Positions 1-8,340 of a DNA stretch of 20,137 nt are shown here, piece after piece. Origin of the DNA: a virus. The position numbers and the translations under genes are program-made. The stretch covers positions 1-20,137 of IMG/VR virus record IMGVR_UViG_3300045777_000066; one strand, written 5' to 3'. How positions within the stretch are numbered: position 1 is the first letter of the stretch; every line of letters begins with the position of its first letter. The notes below the pieces were generated by a model, which saw nothing but the letters and a program-made list of their open reading frames with translations, ran no database searches and was not told the origin of the DNA.

Positions 1-477
1 ATCTGGGCAAATTTCGATGCGTTGGCAATTGGGGGTGGTGTTACAATCTCCGCACCGCCAACCGTTGGCGACCAAGTGAAGATCAGCCCGATCGCTGGTG
101 ACCACGAGGACTGGGTTATCGACAGCCGCCAGCCGTCAGAAGGCGCGATGCCAGCGAACAGTCCGGCAACCGGGAAGCCAGCGCAGTCCGGCGAGTTCAT
201 CGTTTCCCTTCCAGGCGGTCTGACCATACACGGAAGCGGTGGCAAGTGGTTCATCTATGGCGACATCGAGCACCATGGCAACACCATCCAGTTCGGCAAC
301 CTGACCGTCAACGGGAGCATAAACGCGGCGGCTGCATCCGGTGGCGGCGGAGGCGACATCTCAGACAAGCACGGAAGCCTAGATAGGTTGCGTGGAAACC
401 ATAACAGTCATGGACACACAAGTGTGCAGAACGGCTCAGGGACCAGCGGTCCTCCAAACGCCATAGACCCGGAGTAA
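1..477 (+). CDS. Phage baseplate assembly protein V (gpV spike), 5' partial
   Basis: The reading frame is open from the first base, so the N-terminus lies outside the window; the TTG at 22 is not a convincing start. The visible 158 residues are the C-terminal part of a P2 gpV / Mu gp45-type central spike, the trimeric needle under the baseplate that pierces the outer membrane. The Gly-rich beta-prism stretch with N-G-x-I/V repeats (nt 290-330) and the C-terminal HGH motif (nt 409-417), followed by a T-S-V-Q-x-G-S-G-T-S-G segment, match the iron-binding HxH tip of this family. That assignment comes from family knowledge. It is followed by gpW, gpJ and gpI in standard P2 order, which strongly supports the call. 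Confidence 0.9.
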   Translation: MWANFDALAIGGGVTISAPPTVGDQVKISPIAGDHEDWVIDSRQPSEGAMPANSPATGKPAQSGEFIVSLPGGLTIHGSGGKWFIYGDIEHHGNTIQFGNLTVNGSINAAAASGGGGGDISDKHGSLDRLRGNHNSHGHTSVQNGSGTSGPPNAIDPE

Positions 478-483
478 AATACC

Positions 484-852
484 ATGGCAACGGTGGCAAT
501 CGCTCACATCTGGGGCGGCGACATCCTTGTGTCTCCGGCTGGGGATTTCGAGCTGGTTTCGGGTGCAGACCTTACGACACAGCGAATCATCAGGCGTCTA
601 ATGACCCCTCACGGCAGCTACATCTGGCACCCTGATTATGGCGGCGGACTCGGTTCATTCATCGGCGGTCCGGCCAACGTTGGGCAAGTCCAGGGAGTAA
701 TCCAGGAGCAGATGGACATGGAATCATCGGTGCAATCCGTTGTTTCCATCGATGTGAGCTTCGAACCTACGAACTCCATCATGTCCGTGTCCATCGTCTA
801 TGTGGATTTGTCGGATGATAGCAATCAGCTTTCATTCACAGTGGGAAAGTAA
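484..852 (+). CDS. Baseplate wedge protein gpW / gp25-like
   Basis: A 122-residue protein of the gpW/T4 gp25 lysozyme-like wedge family, which joins the baseplate hub to the sheath. The first third has the expected D-x-x-x-x-P-x-G-D-F-x-L-V-x-G strand pattern. It is followed by Q-R-I-x-R-R-L-M-T and the P-x-G-S-Y-I-W-H-P-D-Y-G-G-G-L turn, the typical family signature (gp25 members read P-G-E-x-x-x-x-P-x-Y-G). Length is normal for the family. The ATG at 484 follows the gpV stop by 6 bases, with GGAG inside the gpV end as ribosome binding site. Position between gpV and gpJ is as in P2. Confidence 0.88.
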   Translation: MATVAIAHIWGGDILVSPAGDFELVSGADLTTQRIIRRLMTPHGSYIWHPDYGGGLGSFIGGPANVGQVQGVIQEQMDMESSVQSVVSIDVSFEPTNSIMSVSIVYVDLSDDSNQLSFTVGK

Positions 853-857
853 ATAAA

Positions 858-1994
858 ATGGCGACACTCCCACTAATTGACTTCGATGGCCTGATGCAAA
901 TCCAGGCCGCACAGGCGCAAGCCTCATCTGACGTTGACAACCTGGATCTCGAAGTCGGGTCCGTCCTCCGTGCGGCTCTCGAAGCCAACGGTGCGATTGT
1001 CCTTCACGCGCAGACCGTGGCTCTCCTAGTCCTCTGGATGACGCGGCTTGCCACTTCCTCCGGCTCTGACGTTGACAGCTTCATAGCCGACTTCGGCATG
1101 TCTCCACCTAGGCTTGCGGCCGTCCCGTCATCCGGACCGGTTACCATCTCCAGGCTCTCTCCTGTCTCAGCAGCGACCATCCTCGTCGGCTCTCTCGCAC
1201 GGACTGGTGACCTATCCCTCGATTTCGAGATCATAGCTGACCCGAGCAATCCATGCTTCTCACCATCCACCGGACCAAGAGGCGGATTCATAATCCCGCC
1301 CGGAACGGCCACCATCACGGTTCAAGTCGTTTGCACGACACCGGGAACAATCGGGAACGTGACGGCTAATGCGGTTTCGCTGCCAGGTTCAGGCATGGAT
1401 GCCATCACATACTGCGACAACGGCGCACCATTCGCCAACGGAGTTGATGCTGAAAGCGATAATGCTTTGCGCGCTCGGTTCGTGAACTGGGTTGCTGGTC
1501 TCGCCAAGGCTACCGAAGCCGCAATCAATGCTGCTATAGGCTCGGTGCAGCAAGGGCTCTCCTGGAACCTTCAGGAGAACGTCGACGAAACCGGGGCCGC
1601 ATGCCAAGGGCAGTTCATCGCAATCGTTGACGACGGCTCTGGAGACACTCCTGATAACGTTCTTGCATCCGTCTATACGGCGGTCGACCAAGTACGGGCG
1701 TTCACTGTAAAGCCGATTGTCCACCGTGCATCCGTGCTGTCCGTTACAATCACCGTGACGCTAACCGTTCCGACCGGCGTCACTAAGCCGATTGCCGCAG
1801 TCCAGAACGCTATTGCCGCTTACGTCGCCGCGCTCGGTGAAGGGCAAACGTTACCGTTCACGAAACTCGCGTCGGTTGTCTATCAGGCAAGTTCTGACAT
1901 CACGAATGCGGTAATCACAATAAACGGTGGAACATCCGACCTCGTGGCATCAACCGGGCAAGTGATCCGCATCGCCACCGTAGCAGTGAGCTAA
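858..1994 (+). CDS. Baseplate J family protein (gpJ)
   Basis: A 378-residue baseplate J-like protein, which forms the outer wedge of contractile-tail baseplates. It shows the family layout: a helical N-terminus (D-V-x-x-G-S-V-x-R-A-A-L-E, about residues 30-45), a Gly/Pro-rich beta domain with V-x-C-T-T-P-G-T-I-G-N-V near residue 160, then D-A-E-S-D-N-A-L-R-A-R-F near 200 (the hallmark E-(S/T)-D-x-x-L-R-x-R of gpJ proteins), and a C-terminal domain ending in conserved beta strands. It starts 5 bases after gpW, with a GGGAAAG ribosome binding site in the gpW end. It has no visible defect. Confidence 0.9.
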   Translation: MATLPLIDFDGLMQIQAAQAQASSDVDNLDLEVGSVLRAALEANGAIVLHAQTVALLVLWMTRLATSSGSDVDSFIADFGMSPPRLAAVPSSGPVTISRLSPVSAATILVGSLARTGDLSLDFEIIADPSNPCFSPSTGPRGGFIIPPGTATITVQVVCTTPGTIGNVTANAVSLPGSGMDAITYCDNGAPFANGVDAESDNALRARFVNWVAGLAKATEAAINAAIGSVQQGLSWNLQENVDETGAACQGQFIAIVDDGSGDTPDNVLASVYTAVDQVRAFTVKPIVHRASVLSVTITVTLTVPTGVTKPIAAVQNAIAAYVAALGEGQTLPFTKLASVVYQASSDITNAVITINGGTSDLVASTGQVIRIATVAVS

Positions 1995-1998
1995 GCCA

Positions 1999-2778
1999 AT
2001 GCCGCAAACATCCGCAGTAACTTTCACTACGGCGGATCTGGCGGCTCGTTTGCGGGCGCTGGTTCCTGACACATGGTTTCCGAACACGCCTGTTGGCCAG
2101 CCGTCGAACTCACCAAACCTGGATTCGATGCTGGCTGGTGCGGCTGCCGGTCAGGCTTGGGCTTTCCAAGTACTGGCATTCGTGATGCAGCAAGCGCGCA
2201 TCTCAACCGCAACAGGGTTCTTCCTGGATGCGGCTGCCAAGGACTTCCTCGGAAACACGCTCCCTCGCAAGCCTATGGAAACGGACGACGCGTATCGAGC
2301 CCGTATCCGCTATTCGATTTTCCGGCCTCGCGCCACACGCGAAGCAATCCGGCAAGCGCTCTTTGACATGACCGGATATGAGCCGGTGATGGTTGAGCCC
2401 TGGCGTCCCCAGGACACTGGCGGATGGGGTGCCGGTTCGTATTGGGGCGCAATGGGAGCATGGGGCAATGAAAAGCTCCCACATCAAGCCTTCATCACCG
2501 CTTACCGACCGTTGCCGCCGACAGGCTCATTCGCTGGCCTGGCTGGCTGGGGAACACTTGCAGGCGGATGGGGTGTCGGAAATGCCTACTGGTCCAACCA
2601 GTCTGTCACCGCTTCCAGTGTGAACGATGAGGACATCTATAACACCGTTCAGCAGACAAAGGCTTTCGGCACTGATGTCTGGGTCCGCATTATCAACCCA
2701 CCAACCGGCACTCCAGGCGTAGGACGCTTCTTCACCCTGGATGTTGACGCCCTCGATTCCGGCGTTCCAATAGCGTAA
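1999..2778 (+). CDS. Phage tail protein I-like (gpI) baseplate protein
   Basis: A 259-residue protein in the place of P2 gpI, which links baseplate to fibres. The N-terminal L-P-D-T-W-F region and the helical central part (about residues 75-120: K-D-F-L-G, then R-K-P-x-E-x-D-D-A-Y-R-A-R-I, then T-R-E-A-I-R-x-A-L) resemble gpI-type proteins. The second half is rich in Gly, Trp and aromatic residues (G-G-W-G-x-G-S-Y-W-G-A), a style I associate with phages of acetic acid bacteria. The ATG at 1999 is 4 bases after the gpJ stop and has only a weak ribosome binding site, so translational coupling is likely. Family placement rests mainly on synteny. Confidence 0.75.
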   Translation: MPQTSAVTFTTADLAARLRALVPDTWFPNTPVGQPSNSPNLDSMLAGAAAGQAWAFQVLAFVMQQARISTATGFFLDAAAKDFLGNTLPRKPMETDDAYRARIRYSIFRPRATREAIRQALFDMTGYEPVMVEPWRPQDTGGWGAGSYWGAMGAWGNEKLPHQAFITAYRPLPPTGSFAGLAGWGTLAGGWGVGNAYWSNQSVTASSVNDEDIYNTVQQTKAFGTDVWVRIINPPTGTPGVGRFFTLDVDALDSGVPIA

Positions 2779-2861
2779 CGCACCCGATTTTTCTTTCGAT
2801 GCCAATCAACAGCGGCCGCCCAAACGGGTGAGACGCCGCGCATCAATGAGGTAACCATCCC

Positions 2862-4886
2862 ATGACAGCAGCTTTCACGACGCAGATGCCCACGCTGTGG
2901 GAGGGCGCGATCACCTCGACGGTTGACGTAATGAGCGGCTTCGGAGCCGCCATGGTCAGCGACGGCCTGTTGGCATCGACCATCCTCGGAAACGATCCGA
3001 TCGTGGACGCGTTCGCATGCTCGCCTACCTCTCCAGCCTCGCTCTCCGTCAGTGTGTCGGCTGGCGTTGCATGGAAGGTAACTCCACTTTTAGGGACCGC
3101 TCTCGGAAGCATTCCGGCTGATACAGCCCATAGCGTTCCGAAAGCGTATTGGTCTCCTGATGCCGTTTCGCTGACGCTTGCGCCACCGACGACGGCTGGA
3201 TATTCGCAGTCCTGGCTCGTGCAGGCGGCTCCGTCCGAGGCCGATAGTGATTTCAATATCCTGTCGTTCTTCAATTCGTCCAACTGGCAAGTCCCGTTCA
3301 GCGGTCCGGCTGGCTCTGGCACGTCATCGGCGACCCGGCGCACGCGCACCCTGGCAATCGAACTCGTGCCTGGTGCCAGCGCTCCTACCGGCTCACAGAC
3401 CGCTCCGGCACCTACCGCTGGATGCATTCCACTCTTCGTCATCACGCTGGCTAACGGTCAGACCACCATCACTTCGTCCAGCATCCAGACGCACCCATCG
3501 GCCCCATTCCTGGCCATGAAGCTGCCTGCGATGTCGAAGGCATCTCGGAAAACGCAATCGTGGTGGGACCCCGTTGTCGACTTCGGAGCCGATCCGACTG
3601 GCACCAATGATTCTACCGCGGCGTTGAACAGTTTTTGGGCGGCGATGGTGGCGACGGGCATCCCGGGCAGAATGCCTGCAGGCACCTTCAAGGTCAGCGG
3701 CGCACAGCTGATTTGGGATTTGGCTCTCGTTGCGAACAACGGAATTACGCTTACCGGAGCCGGAAACGGGCAAACCATAATCGATGTGTCCGCCTGCACA
3801 GGCTCGCCTCAGCATCTTGTGCAATGCTCGGCCACGGGTGGCGCTGCGTTCTATAGCAGCTTCTTGGGCTTCGGAATCAAAGGGTCCACGACTGGAATCG
3901 TTTCCAGCTTTGGCCGCGATTGGACCGGAACGGCGTTCCCTGACTGCTTGAACTCGTGCATGGTCGATGTGAACGTGTGGAACAACCATGCTGGATCGAC
4001 GTGCGGCTCTGCCGTTCGGTTCAACTACATGGTTAATTCGTTGATTGACACGGTTGCAAACTGTTCCGGGATGGGCAACGGAACCGCGATTGAAAACGGC
4101 GGTCTTGTTGGAACCGATCTATCCGGTAGCGGTGGAAACGCCCATATCGGATTGCACATCATCGCGACGGCCAACACCGACGGACTCGACCTTTCCAAGA
4201 TTGACCTGGAAGCCGTCGATATACCTTACCAGTCCGATTCATCATACGCTGGTGCCGTAACAATCCACGGCGGAAAGCTTGTCCGCAACAATCCGGGGTT
4301 CCCGACCTTCCAGATGAACGCAGCCGGTGGTCAGGTTCTTCTCCTTGGCGGAAGCCCTGGAACGGGTGGATTCACAGTTGCAGGGGCCATGGCTGGAAAC
4401 GTCTGCATCGTCGGTCGTGGAATCGGAACGCTTCGACTTGGCGGTCTAGACATCAATCCGGATAGCGGAGACGCCGCGCTGAACTTATGGGCTGCTACTG
4501 GAACTTCTGCGGAAATCGTCGCGAAAACCGATGCCGGAATCATCCAGTACGCCTGGGGCTGTGACACGGCTTGGAACTGGTTCGTTGACCTGAAAAATCC
4601 CACAACAGGGGTCCAGGTCGTAAGACCAATCCAAATCAGCCAGTCCACCGGGGGCGTGAAGTTCACTGGACCAATCGGGTTCAGTGGCAACACTCCCATC
4701 GTCCAGCCATCGGTTGGCGCAACCAGCCGTGGCGGCTCGGCCGGATCGGCTCCTACGGATTTGGCAACCGCGCTAACCGCGATAGCCAGACTTCAAGGAA
4801 TGGTCACCGCGATGCAGACTCTACAAGACAACACGCTTACAAACCTGGATGCACTCGGACTCCAGACGAATAACTCGGTGGTATAA
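2862..4886 (+). CDS. Tail spike/fibre with pectate-lyase-type beta-helix
   Basis: A 674-residue virion protein that probably contacts the cell surface. Residues 1-220 are a beta-rich attachment region. Near residue 238 comes V-x-D-F-G-A-D-P-T-G-x-N-D-S-T-A-A-L, the classic start of a Pectate_lyase_3 right-handed beta-helix found in tailspike depolymerases. Gly- and Asn-rich repeats follow to about residue 600. The last 60 residues (L-A-T-A-L-T-A-I-A-R-L-Q-G-M-V) look like a short trimerising coiled coil. The ATG at 2862 is preceded by GAGG at 2848. Whether it degrades polysaccharide is unknown, since catalytic residues in such helices vary. Confidence 0.8.
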   Translation: MTAAFTTQMPTLWEGAITSTVDVMSGFGAAMVSDGLLASTILGNDPIVDAFACSPTSPASLSVSVSAGVAWKVTPLLGTALGSIPADTAHSVPKAYWSPDAVSLTLAPPTTAGYSQSWLVQAAPSEADSDFNILSFFNSSNWQVPFSGPAGSGTSSATRRTRTLAIELVPGASAPTGSQTAPAPTAGCIPLFVITLANGQTTITSSSIQTHPSAPFLAMKLPAMSKASRKTQSWWDPVVDFGADPTGTNDSTAALNSFWAAMVATGIPGRMPAGTFKVSGAQLIWDLALVANNGITLTGAGNGQTIIDVSACTGSPQHLVQCSATGGAAFYSSFLGFGIKGSTTGIVSSFGRDWTGTAFPDCLNSCMVDVNVWNNHAGSTCGSAVRFNYMVNSLIDTVANCSGMGNGTAIENGGLVGTDLSGSGGNAHIGLHIIATANTDGLDLSKIDLEAVDIPYQSDSSYAGAVTIHGGKLVRNNPGFPTFQMNAAGGQVLLLGGSPGTGGFTVAGAMAGNVCIVGRGIGTLRLGGLDINPDSGDAALNLWAATGTSAEIVAKTDAGIIQYAWGCDTAWNWFVDLKNPTTGVQVVRPIQISQSTGGVKFTGPIGFSGNTPIVQPSVGATSRGGSAGSAPTDLATALTAIARLQGMVTAMQTLQDNTLTNLDALGLQTNNSVV

Positions 4887-4897
4887 CAACAAACTAC

Positions 4898-4925
4898 AGG
4901 ACGGCCCTTTCATTGGGGCCGTCCT
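4898..4925 (+). terminator. Hairpin between the two tail fibre genes
   Basis: A perfect 10-bp stem (AGGACGGCCC at 4898-4907 with GGGCCGTCCT at 4916-4925) and an 8-base loop, 12 bases after the spike stop codon. No T-run follows, so it may attenuate transcription or protect the mRNA end rather than act as a full intrinsic terminator. Confidence 0.6.
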
Positions 4926-4964
4926 TACCACCTAGACGCCGCAAACAAGAATAGGAAAACTACA

Positions 4965-6242
4965 ATGAGCGGAAGCCTGTTTACTCCGTTTAACACAAGC
5001 CAAACTTTGCGCGCGGCCTCCTTGAACGCATCAATCAGCGCTGTCCAGAACGCAGCTAACGCGGCGTCCGCATCGGCGGAGACGGCCAATGCTGGTGTGG
5101 CGACCCTCAATTCCGAGTTCGGTGGCTTCGCGACATTGATGACGGAGTTTGGGTCCGAGATTTCGGATTTGTCCACCGCGCTGACCGAGGTTGGTGTGGT
5201 GGCGTCTGCTGCTCTCCCGGCTCCCGGTGGGACAGTCACTGAATTGGTTGTGTTCTCGGGCGGACTCACCGTCCCAGGTTCGGCGTCCATCATCGTGCCG
5301 ACGCCCACATCATCCGGTCAGGCTGCGCCCAAGGGATACGTGGACTCTGCGTTCGCTTCGGCTTCATCGGCCACCTCGGCTGTCGGAGTCACTGCGTCCA
5401 ACGCGCTCCAGGCTCCAGGTGGGACAGTCACCGAGCTGGTGGTATTCTCGGGCGGACTCACCGTCCCGGGTTCGGCGTCAATCATCGTGCCGACACCCAC
5501 ATCATCCGGTCAGGCTGCTAACAAAACTTATGTGGACACTGCGGTATCGTCGGCCGGAGGCACACTATTCACGCCAAATCTTACAAGTGGTGTGAGTATC
5601 AAAGGTGTCAAAAGCCTTTATACACGCCCCGGACAGGGAAACTATGCCAGTGTTTGGACTGCTGTAAACCACGACGGAACGGTATCCGTAATCGATGATC
5701 CAAATGGACCTTTGATTATCTCGTCTCCGATGGGCGGGAGCAACAAACTTACTATTTTGGGCATGGCTCCACCGGCCGTCGGCGCAAACGGATGGGTAGT
5801 TGTTGCCGAAATTTCATGGGGAGGCCGTGCCCAGTCTGGTTTTACGCCAGGATTATGGGTCGGTAGTGCCGCGGGTGCTTGGACTGTTGTTGGTATGGAT
5901 GTGCAAAACAATCTGCAAGGCATAATAGCGAACCAGAACTGGAACTCCGTTACTTCTTACGGAAGCGGCTATCCTAATGGTTTTGGCTTTACCCCTACCG
6001 CGAATTCGCTTTGGTTTAGAGCGATTTACTACAAGACAGGCACAAACAACTTGTCTATGCAGTGGTCCGAGTCTGGTCTAGACGGCACATGGGGACTTAA
6101 TTCAACGAATACAAACAACGCTTATCCAGCTCCTGCCGGATTCAACCTAATCGGGTTCGGTTACAATCGCTGTGGCGACGGAAGTTGGGGAACACTCCCT
6201 AACCACATCGCTCTCAAGAACTGGTTCGCTTCCTCCTTTTAA
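4965..6242 (+). CDS. Tail fibre protein with duplicated shaft segment
   Basis: A 425-residue fibre. Residues 1-80 are Ala/Ser-rich and helical. Residues about 75-195 hold two copies of a 64-residue unit, each with A-P-G-G-T-V-T-E-L-V-V-F-S-G-G-L and ending in a (G/T)-Y-V-D-(S/T)-A motif, the Y-V-D signature of trimeric phage fibre shafts. From about residue 200 the protein becomes a globular receptor-binding-like domain rich in Trp, Tyr, Gly and Asn. Base composition falls there from about 62 % GC to about 48-50 % in lines I counted by hand, suggesting a separately acquired tip. ATG 4965 has AGGAAAAC upstream. An assembly chaperone gene follows, as is usual for fibre operons. Confidence 0.8.
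   Translation: MSGSLFTPFNTSQTLRAASLNASISAVQNAANAASASAETANAGVATLNSEFGGFATLMTEFGSEISDLSTALTEVGVVASAALPAPGGTVTELVVFSGGLTVPGSASIIVPTPTSSGQAAPKGYVDSAFASASSATSAVGVTASNALQAPGGTVTELVVFSGGLTVPGSASIIVPTPTSSGQAANKTYVDTAVSSAGGTLFTPNLTSGVSIKGVKSLYTRPGQGNYASVWTAVNHDGTVSVIDDPNGPLIISSPMGGSNKLTILGMAPPAVGANGWVVVAEISWGGRAQSGFTPGLWVGSAAGAWTVVGMDVQNNLQGIIANQNWNSVTSYGSGYPNGFGFTPTANSLWFRAIYYKTGTNNLSMQWSESGLDGTWGLNSTNTNNAYPAPAGFNLIGFGYNRCGDGSWGTLPNHIALKNWFASSF
5219..5542 (+). repeat. Tandem duplication inside the tail fibre gene
   Basis: Unit 1 (about 5219-5350) and unit 2 (about 5411-5542) are near-identical DNA with a 192-bp period (64 codons); weaker similarity extends to about 30 bases upstream of each. Most differences are at third codon positions (for example actgaattg versus accgagctg). 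The copies are therefore not brand new and have stayed under coding selection. Confidence 0.9.
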
Positions 6243-6252
6243 GGACAAGTCC

Positions 6253-6630
6253 ATGCCACAAGTAATTATCAATCCTGCTGGCTATACTGCTACGATATTG
6301 CCGGATGGGGAACCAATTCCATTGTATATCCCAAGCGATTGGGAGGTCTTGAACGTGACCGCTGCCACTGCGGCGGAACTTCAGACACTGCCGCTTGTCG
6401 ACGGGTTTTCCATGCCCGATCCGAGGGTGGCTGGCATAATCAAGCCTGCCGACATTCGTTATCAGCGGAAGCCTATCATAGACGGCACTGATTGGATGGT
6501 AGCCTCGGATTCACCGTTGACCTCCGACCAACAGGCCGAGGCCATCACTTACCGGAAGGCTCTCCGGGATATAACAAAGCAAGACCCGAACACTGCTGTC
6601 TGGCCGACCCCTCCGGTTTACCCGACGTAA
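6253..6630 (+). CDS. Tail fibre assembly chaperone-like protein
   Basis: A 125-residue protein directly after the fibre gene. The C-terminal half has D-Q-Q-A-E-A-I-T-Y-R-K-A-L-R-D-I-T-K-Q followed by V-W-P-T-P-P, the hallmark of phage tail fibre assembly / tail assembly chaperone proteins, which help fibres fold and trimerise. The N-terminus is a small beta domain with an I-P-L-Y-I-P turn. ATG 6253 is chosen because it lies 10 bases after the fibre stop with AAGGAC just upstream; an earlier in-frame ATG at 6172 sits inside the fibre gene and gives a non-family extension. Confidence 0.75.
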   Translation: MPQVIINPAGYTATILPDGEPIPLYIPSDWEVLNVTAATAAELQTLPLVDGFSMPDPRVAGIIKPADIRYQRKPIIDGTDWMVASDSPLTSDQQAEAITYRKALRDITKQDPNTAVWPTPPVYPT

Positions 6631-6687
6631 AACCATCACGACCCCCACCAACAATGAGACACCATGCGCGGGTGTGAGGACTAGACT

Positions 6688-6987
6688 ATGGACACCCATC
6701 TTCTCCCCGAAGGCACAATCGTTGTGTTTGCCGCTATCGTCGGCAACGCAATCCTGCTGATTTGGCACGCCAGTTCCGCAATTTCCAGACTTCGGGAGCA
6801 TGACAAGCGGCTCGACAAGCTGGAAACCCATTCAAACGACGTTGACCAAAAGCTTGAGCGGCTGGTCCTCGATGTCGAAAAGCGTCTCGGCAAAATCGAG
6901 AGCAGCCTGGAATCGCTGTCCACAAATATCAAGAATTCCCTGGACGTGCTGGCAGCGGCCGTCAGAAACAACAACAGGAACCCTTGA
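6688..6987 (+). CDS. Small membrane protein with coiled coil
   Basis: A 99-residue protein, not recognised as a named family. Residues about 9-26 form a hydrophobic helix (I-V-V-F-A-A-I-V-G-N-A-I-L-L-I-W). The rest is a charged heptad-like coiled coil (R-L-R-E-H-D-K-R-L-D-K-L-E, then V-E-K-R-L-G-K-I-E-S-S-L-E-S-L). This one-helix plus coiled-coil plan is common in phage genes near the tail/lysis boundary. GAGG at 6676-6679 sits suitably upstream of ATG 6688. It could be an inner-membrane lysis accessory or an exclusion protein; nothing in the sequence decides. Confidence 0.65.
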   Translation: MDTHLLPEGTIVVFAAIVGNAILLIWHASSAISRLREHDKRLDKLETHSNDVDQKLERLVLDVEKRLGKIESSLESLSTNIKNSLDVLAAAVRNNNRNP

Positions 6988-7053
6988 TTTCGTCAACATA
7001 TTGTATTTCTTGCATTATTTTTGATTTCCTTACGCGAAACGCTTGATTTCCTT
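6984..7053 (+). promoter_or_regulatory. TTGATTTC repeats upstream of the metallophosphoesterase gene
   Basis: TTGATTTC occurs at 6984, 7021 and 7043; the last two extend to an 11-base identity (TTGATTTCCTT) with exactly 22-bp spacing, about two helical turns. A degenerate copy (TTGTATTTCTT) lies at about 7000. The stretch is AT-rich and sits between a gene end and the start at 7114. A TTGATT at 7043 followed about 16-17 bp later by CATACA/ATACAT could be a -35/-10 pair. A regulator binding array or iteron-like role is inference. Confidence 0.45.
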
Positions 7054-7113
7054 GTGTGTCGCGGCATACATCTTTTGTATGGGCTTTCGTTGCCCAACAC
7101 GGGAAACAAGAAA

Positions 7114-8340
7114 ATGCAACAAATAACCCGAGCACCACAGCCACGTGCCAAACGCGGGCCATCCGGCGACGGAGGTGATAAATCCGTCCGTGAACTCGCA
7201 ATTGAAACCGGAATTGCAGAGTCGACAATCCGTTCTCGCATAAAGGCCGCGGCCGGAATTCCAACCAGGAAGACCTCCGAACTTTCAGAGTTGACAGCAT
7301 TGGTCAAGCAGCTTGCCGATGCACAGCTTGCCATGACAAGACTTCTTCCACAATCAGTGACAGCACCCGAGAAGCCGATCGCAATCACGGTAAATCTTAA
7401 AGAACCTAAGCAGCCCGAACCCGACGAAGAACCAGATGCTTATGGAGAAGACGGATACCTTGGTACTGGAGACGAATACGAAGACTCCCTTTTCGGAACC
7501 GGCACGCTTCGCCCCGTTTTGATTGGTCGCAGACCATCACGGACACCAAAGAAAGTCCTGGCTCTCGGTTGTTCACATCTGCACCCGGCAATCGCCAGGC
7601 AGACAGTCCGGGTAATGACATTGGCCGGACTGCATGCGGTTCGCTTCAAGCCGGATAACCTGGTGCATCTTGGAGACCTTGTAGACTGGGCAAGCGTTGC
7701 TAAGAAAACCACATGGGGAGAAGCGCCGAAGCCGTCAAACCGCCAAGACCTGAACAACGCAATCGCAAACCTTCGGGCACTCAATGCCCCGATAATAGCT
7801 GCGGGTGTCCAGACGGCTCGGCATTATTGCAAGGGCAACCACGACGTTCTAACAACAAACTTTAAGGGTGCAGACCCAAAGCGAGAAGGATCTCTTAACA
7901 ATCTATTTGAGAACGCGCTTGCGGATGCTGGTTTCACGTTCTCCGATTACGGCGAGTATTACTGGCTCGGAAATGTCGGATATGTGCATATTCCATTGAC
8001 CATAATGTCGCAGCCTGTCGGCGGGTCATCAGGCGCTCCCGAAAACATCGTGTCGGCAGACTCCACACGTGATACCGTTTTTGCTCACACACACAGGTGG
8101 GGCGCAAGTCGAAACCTTAAGCTCGACGGCAAAATCGTGACGGCTCTCAATGTTGGAAGCTCGCAACCAGAGTTCTATTGCGGTGAATATGCCCAACTTG
8201 GTCAAGGCCGGAAGCAGTCTTATGGTATCATGGAAATCACGGACTTCGACGGCTCAATCCAAAGCCACAGGTTTGTGACGCTACGTGAATTGGAAGCGCT
8301 ATACGGCCGCGAAGCTGACCGACTTGTAGGAGAAATCTGA
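7114..8340 (+). CDS. Helix-turn-helix plus calcineurin-like metallophosphoesterase fusion
   Basis: 408 residues from ATG 7114; an upstream in-frame start at 7021 lies within the promoter repeats and would add an unrelated 31 residues. Residues 22-46 (S-V-R-E-L-A-I-E-T-G-I-A-E-S-T-I-R-S-R-I) form a helix-turn-helix. An acidic linker spans about 95-130. From about 148 comes a metallophosphoesterase domain: G-C-S-H-L-H (152-157), H-L-G-D-L-V-D-W (185-192), G-N-H-D (241-244) and A-H-T-H (324-327). Motif I normally reads D-x-H; here the Asp position is His or Ser, which may alter the first metal site. Likely role is a DNA-tethered phosphodiesterase or phosphatase; the substrate is unknown. The next gene overlaps by ATGA. 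Confidence 0.75.
   Translation: MQQITRAPQPRAKRGPSGDGGDKSVRELAIETGIAESTIRSRIKAAAGIPTRKTSELSELTALVKQLADAQLAMTRLLPQSVTAPEKPIAITVNLKEPKQPEPDEEPDAYGEDGYLGTGDEYEDSLFGTGTLRPVLIGRRPSRTPKKVLALGCSHLHPAIARQTVRVMTLAGLHAVRFKPDNLVHLGDLVDWASVAKKTTWGEAPKPSNRQDLNNAIANLRALNAPIIAAGVQTARHYCKGNHDVLTTNFKGADPKREGSLNNLFENALADAGFTFSDYGEYYWLGNVGYVHIPLTIMSQPVGGSSGAPENIVSADSTRDTVFAHTHRWGASRNLKLDGKIVTALNVGSSQPEFYCGEYAQLGQGRKQSYGIMEITDFDGSIQSHRFVTLRELEALYGREADRLVGEI

Noticed and set aside
308-499. Minus-strand reading frames under the tail genes (for example 308-499, 1004-1318, 2843-3445, 3393-3989)
   Set aside because: They are antisense to well-supported tail genes, have no family features and no ribosome binding sites; they arise from GC-rich codon usage.
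2781-2830. CACCCG...CGGGTG inverted repeat between gpI and the tail spike
   Set aside because: Arms of 6 bp with a loop of about 38 bases and no T-run; too weak to call a terminator.
5191-5595. A 134-residue + strand frame across the tail fibre repeat
   Set aside because: It is an Arg/Ser-rich out-of-frame reading of the duplicated shaft; the real frame has the Y-V-D fibre motifs.
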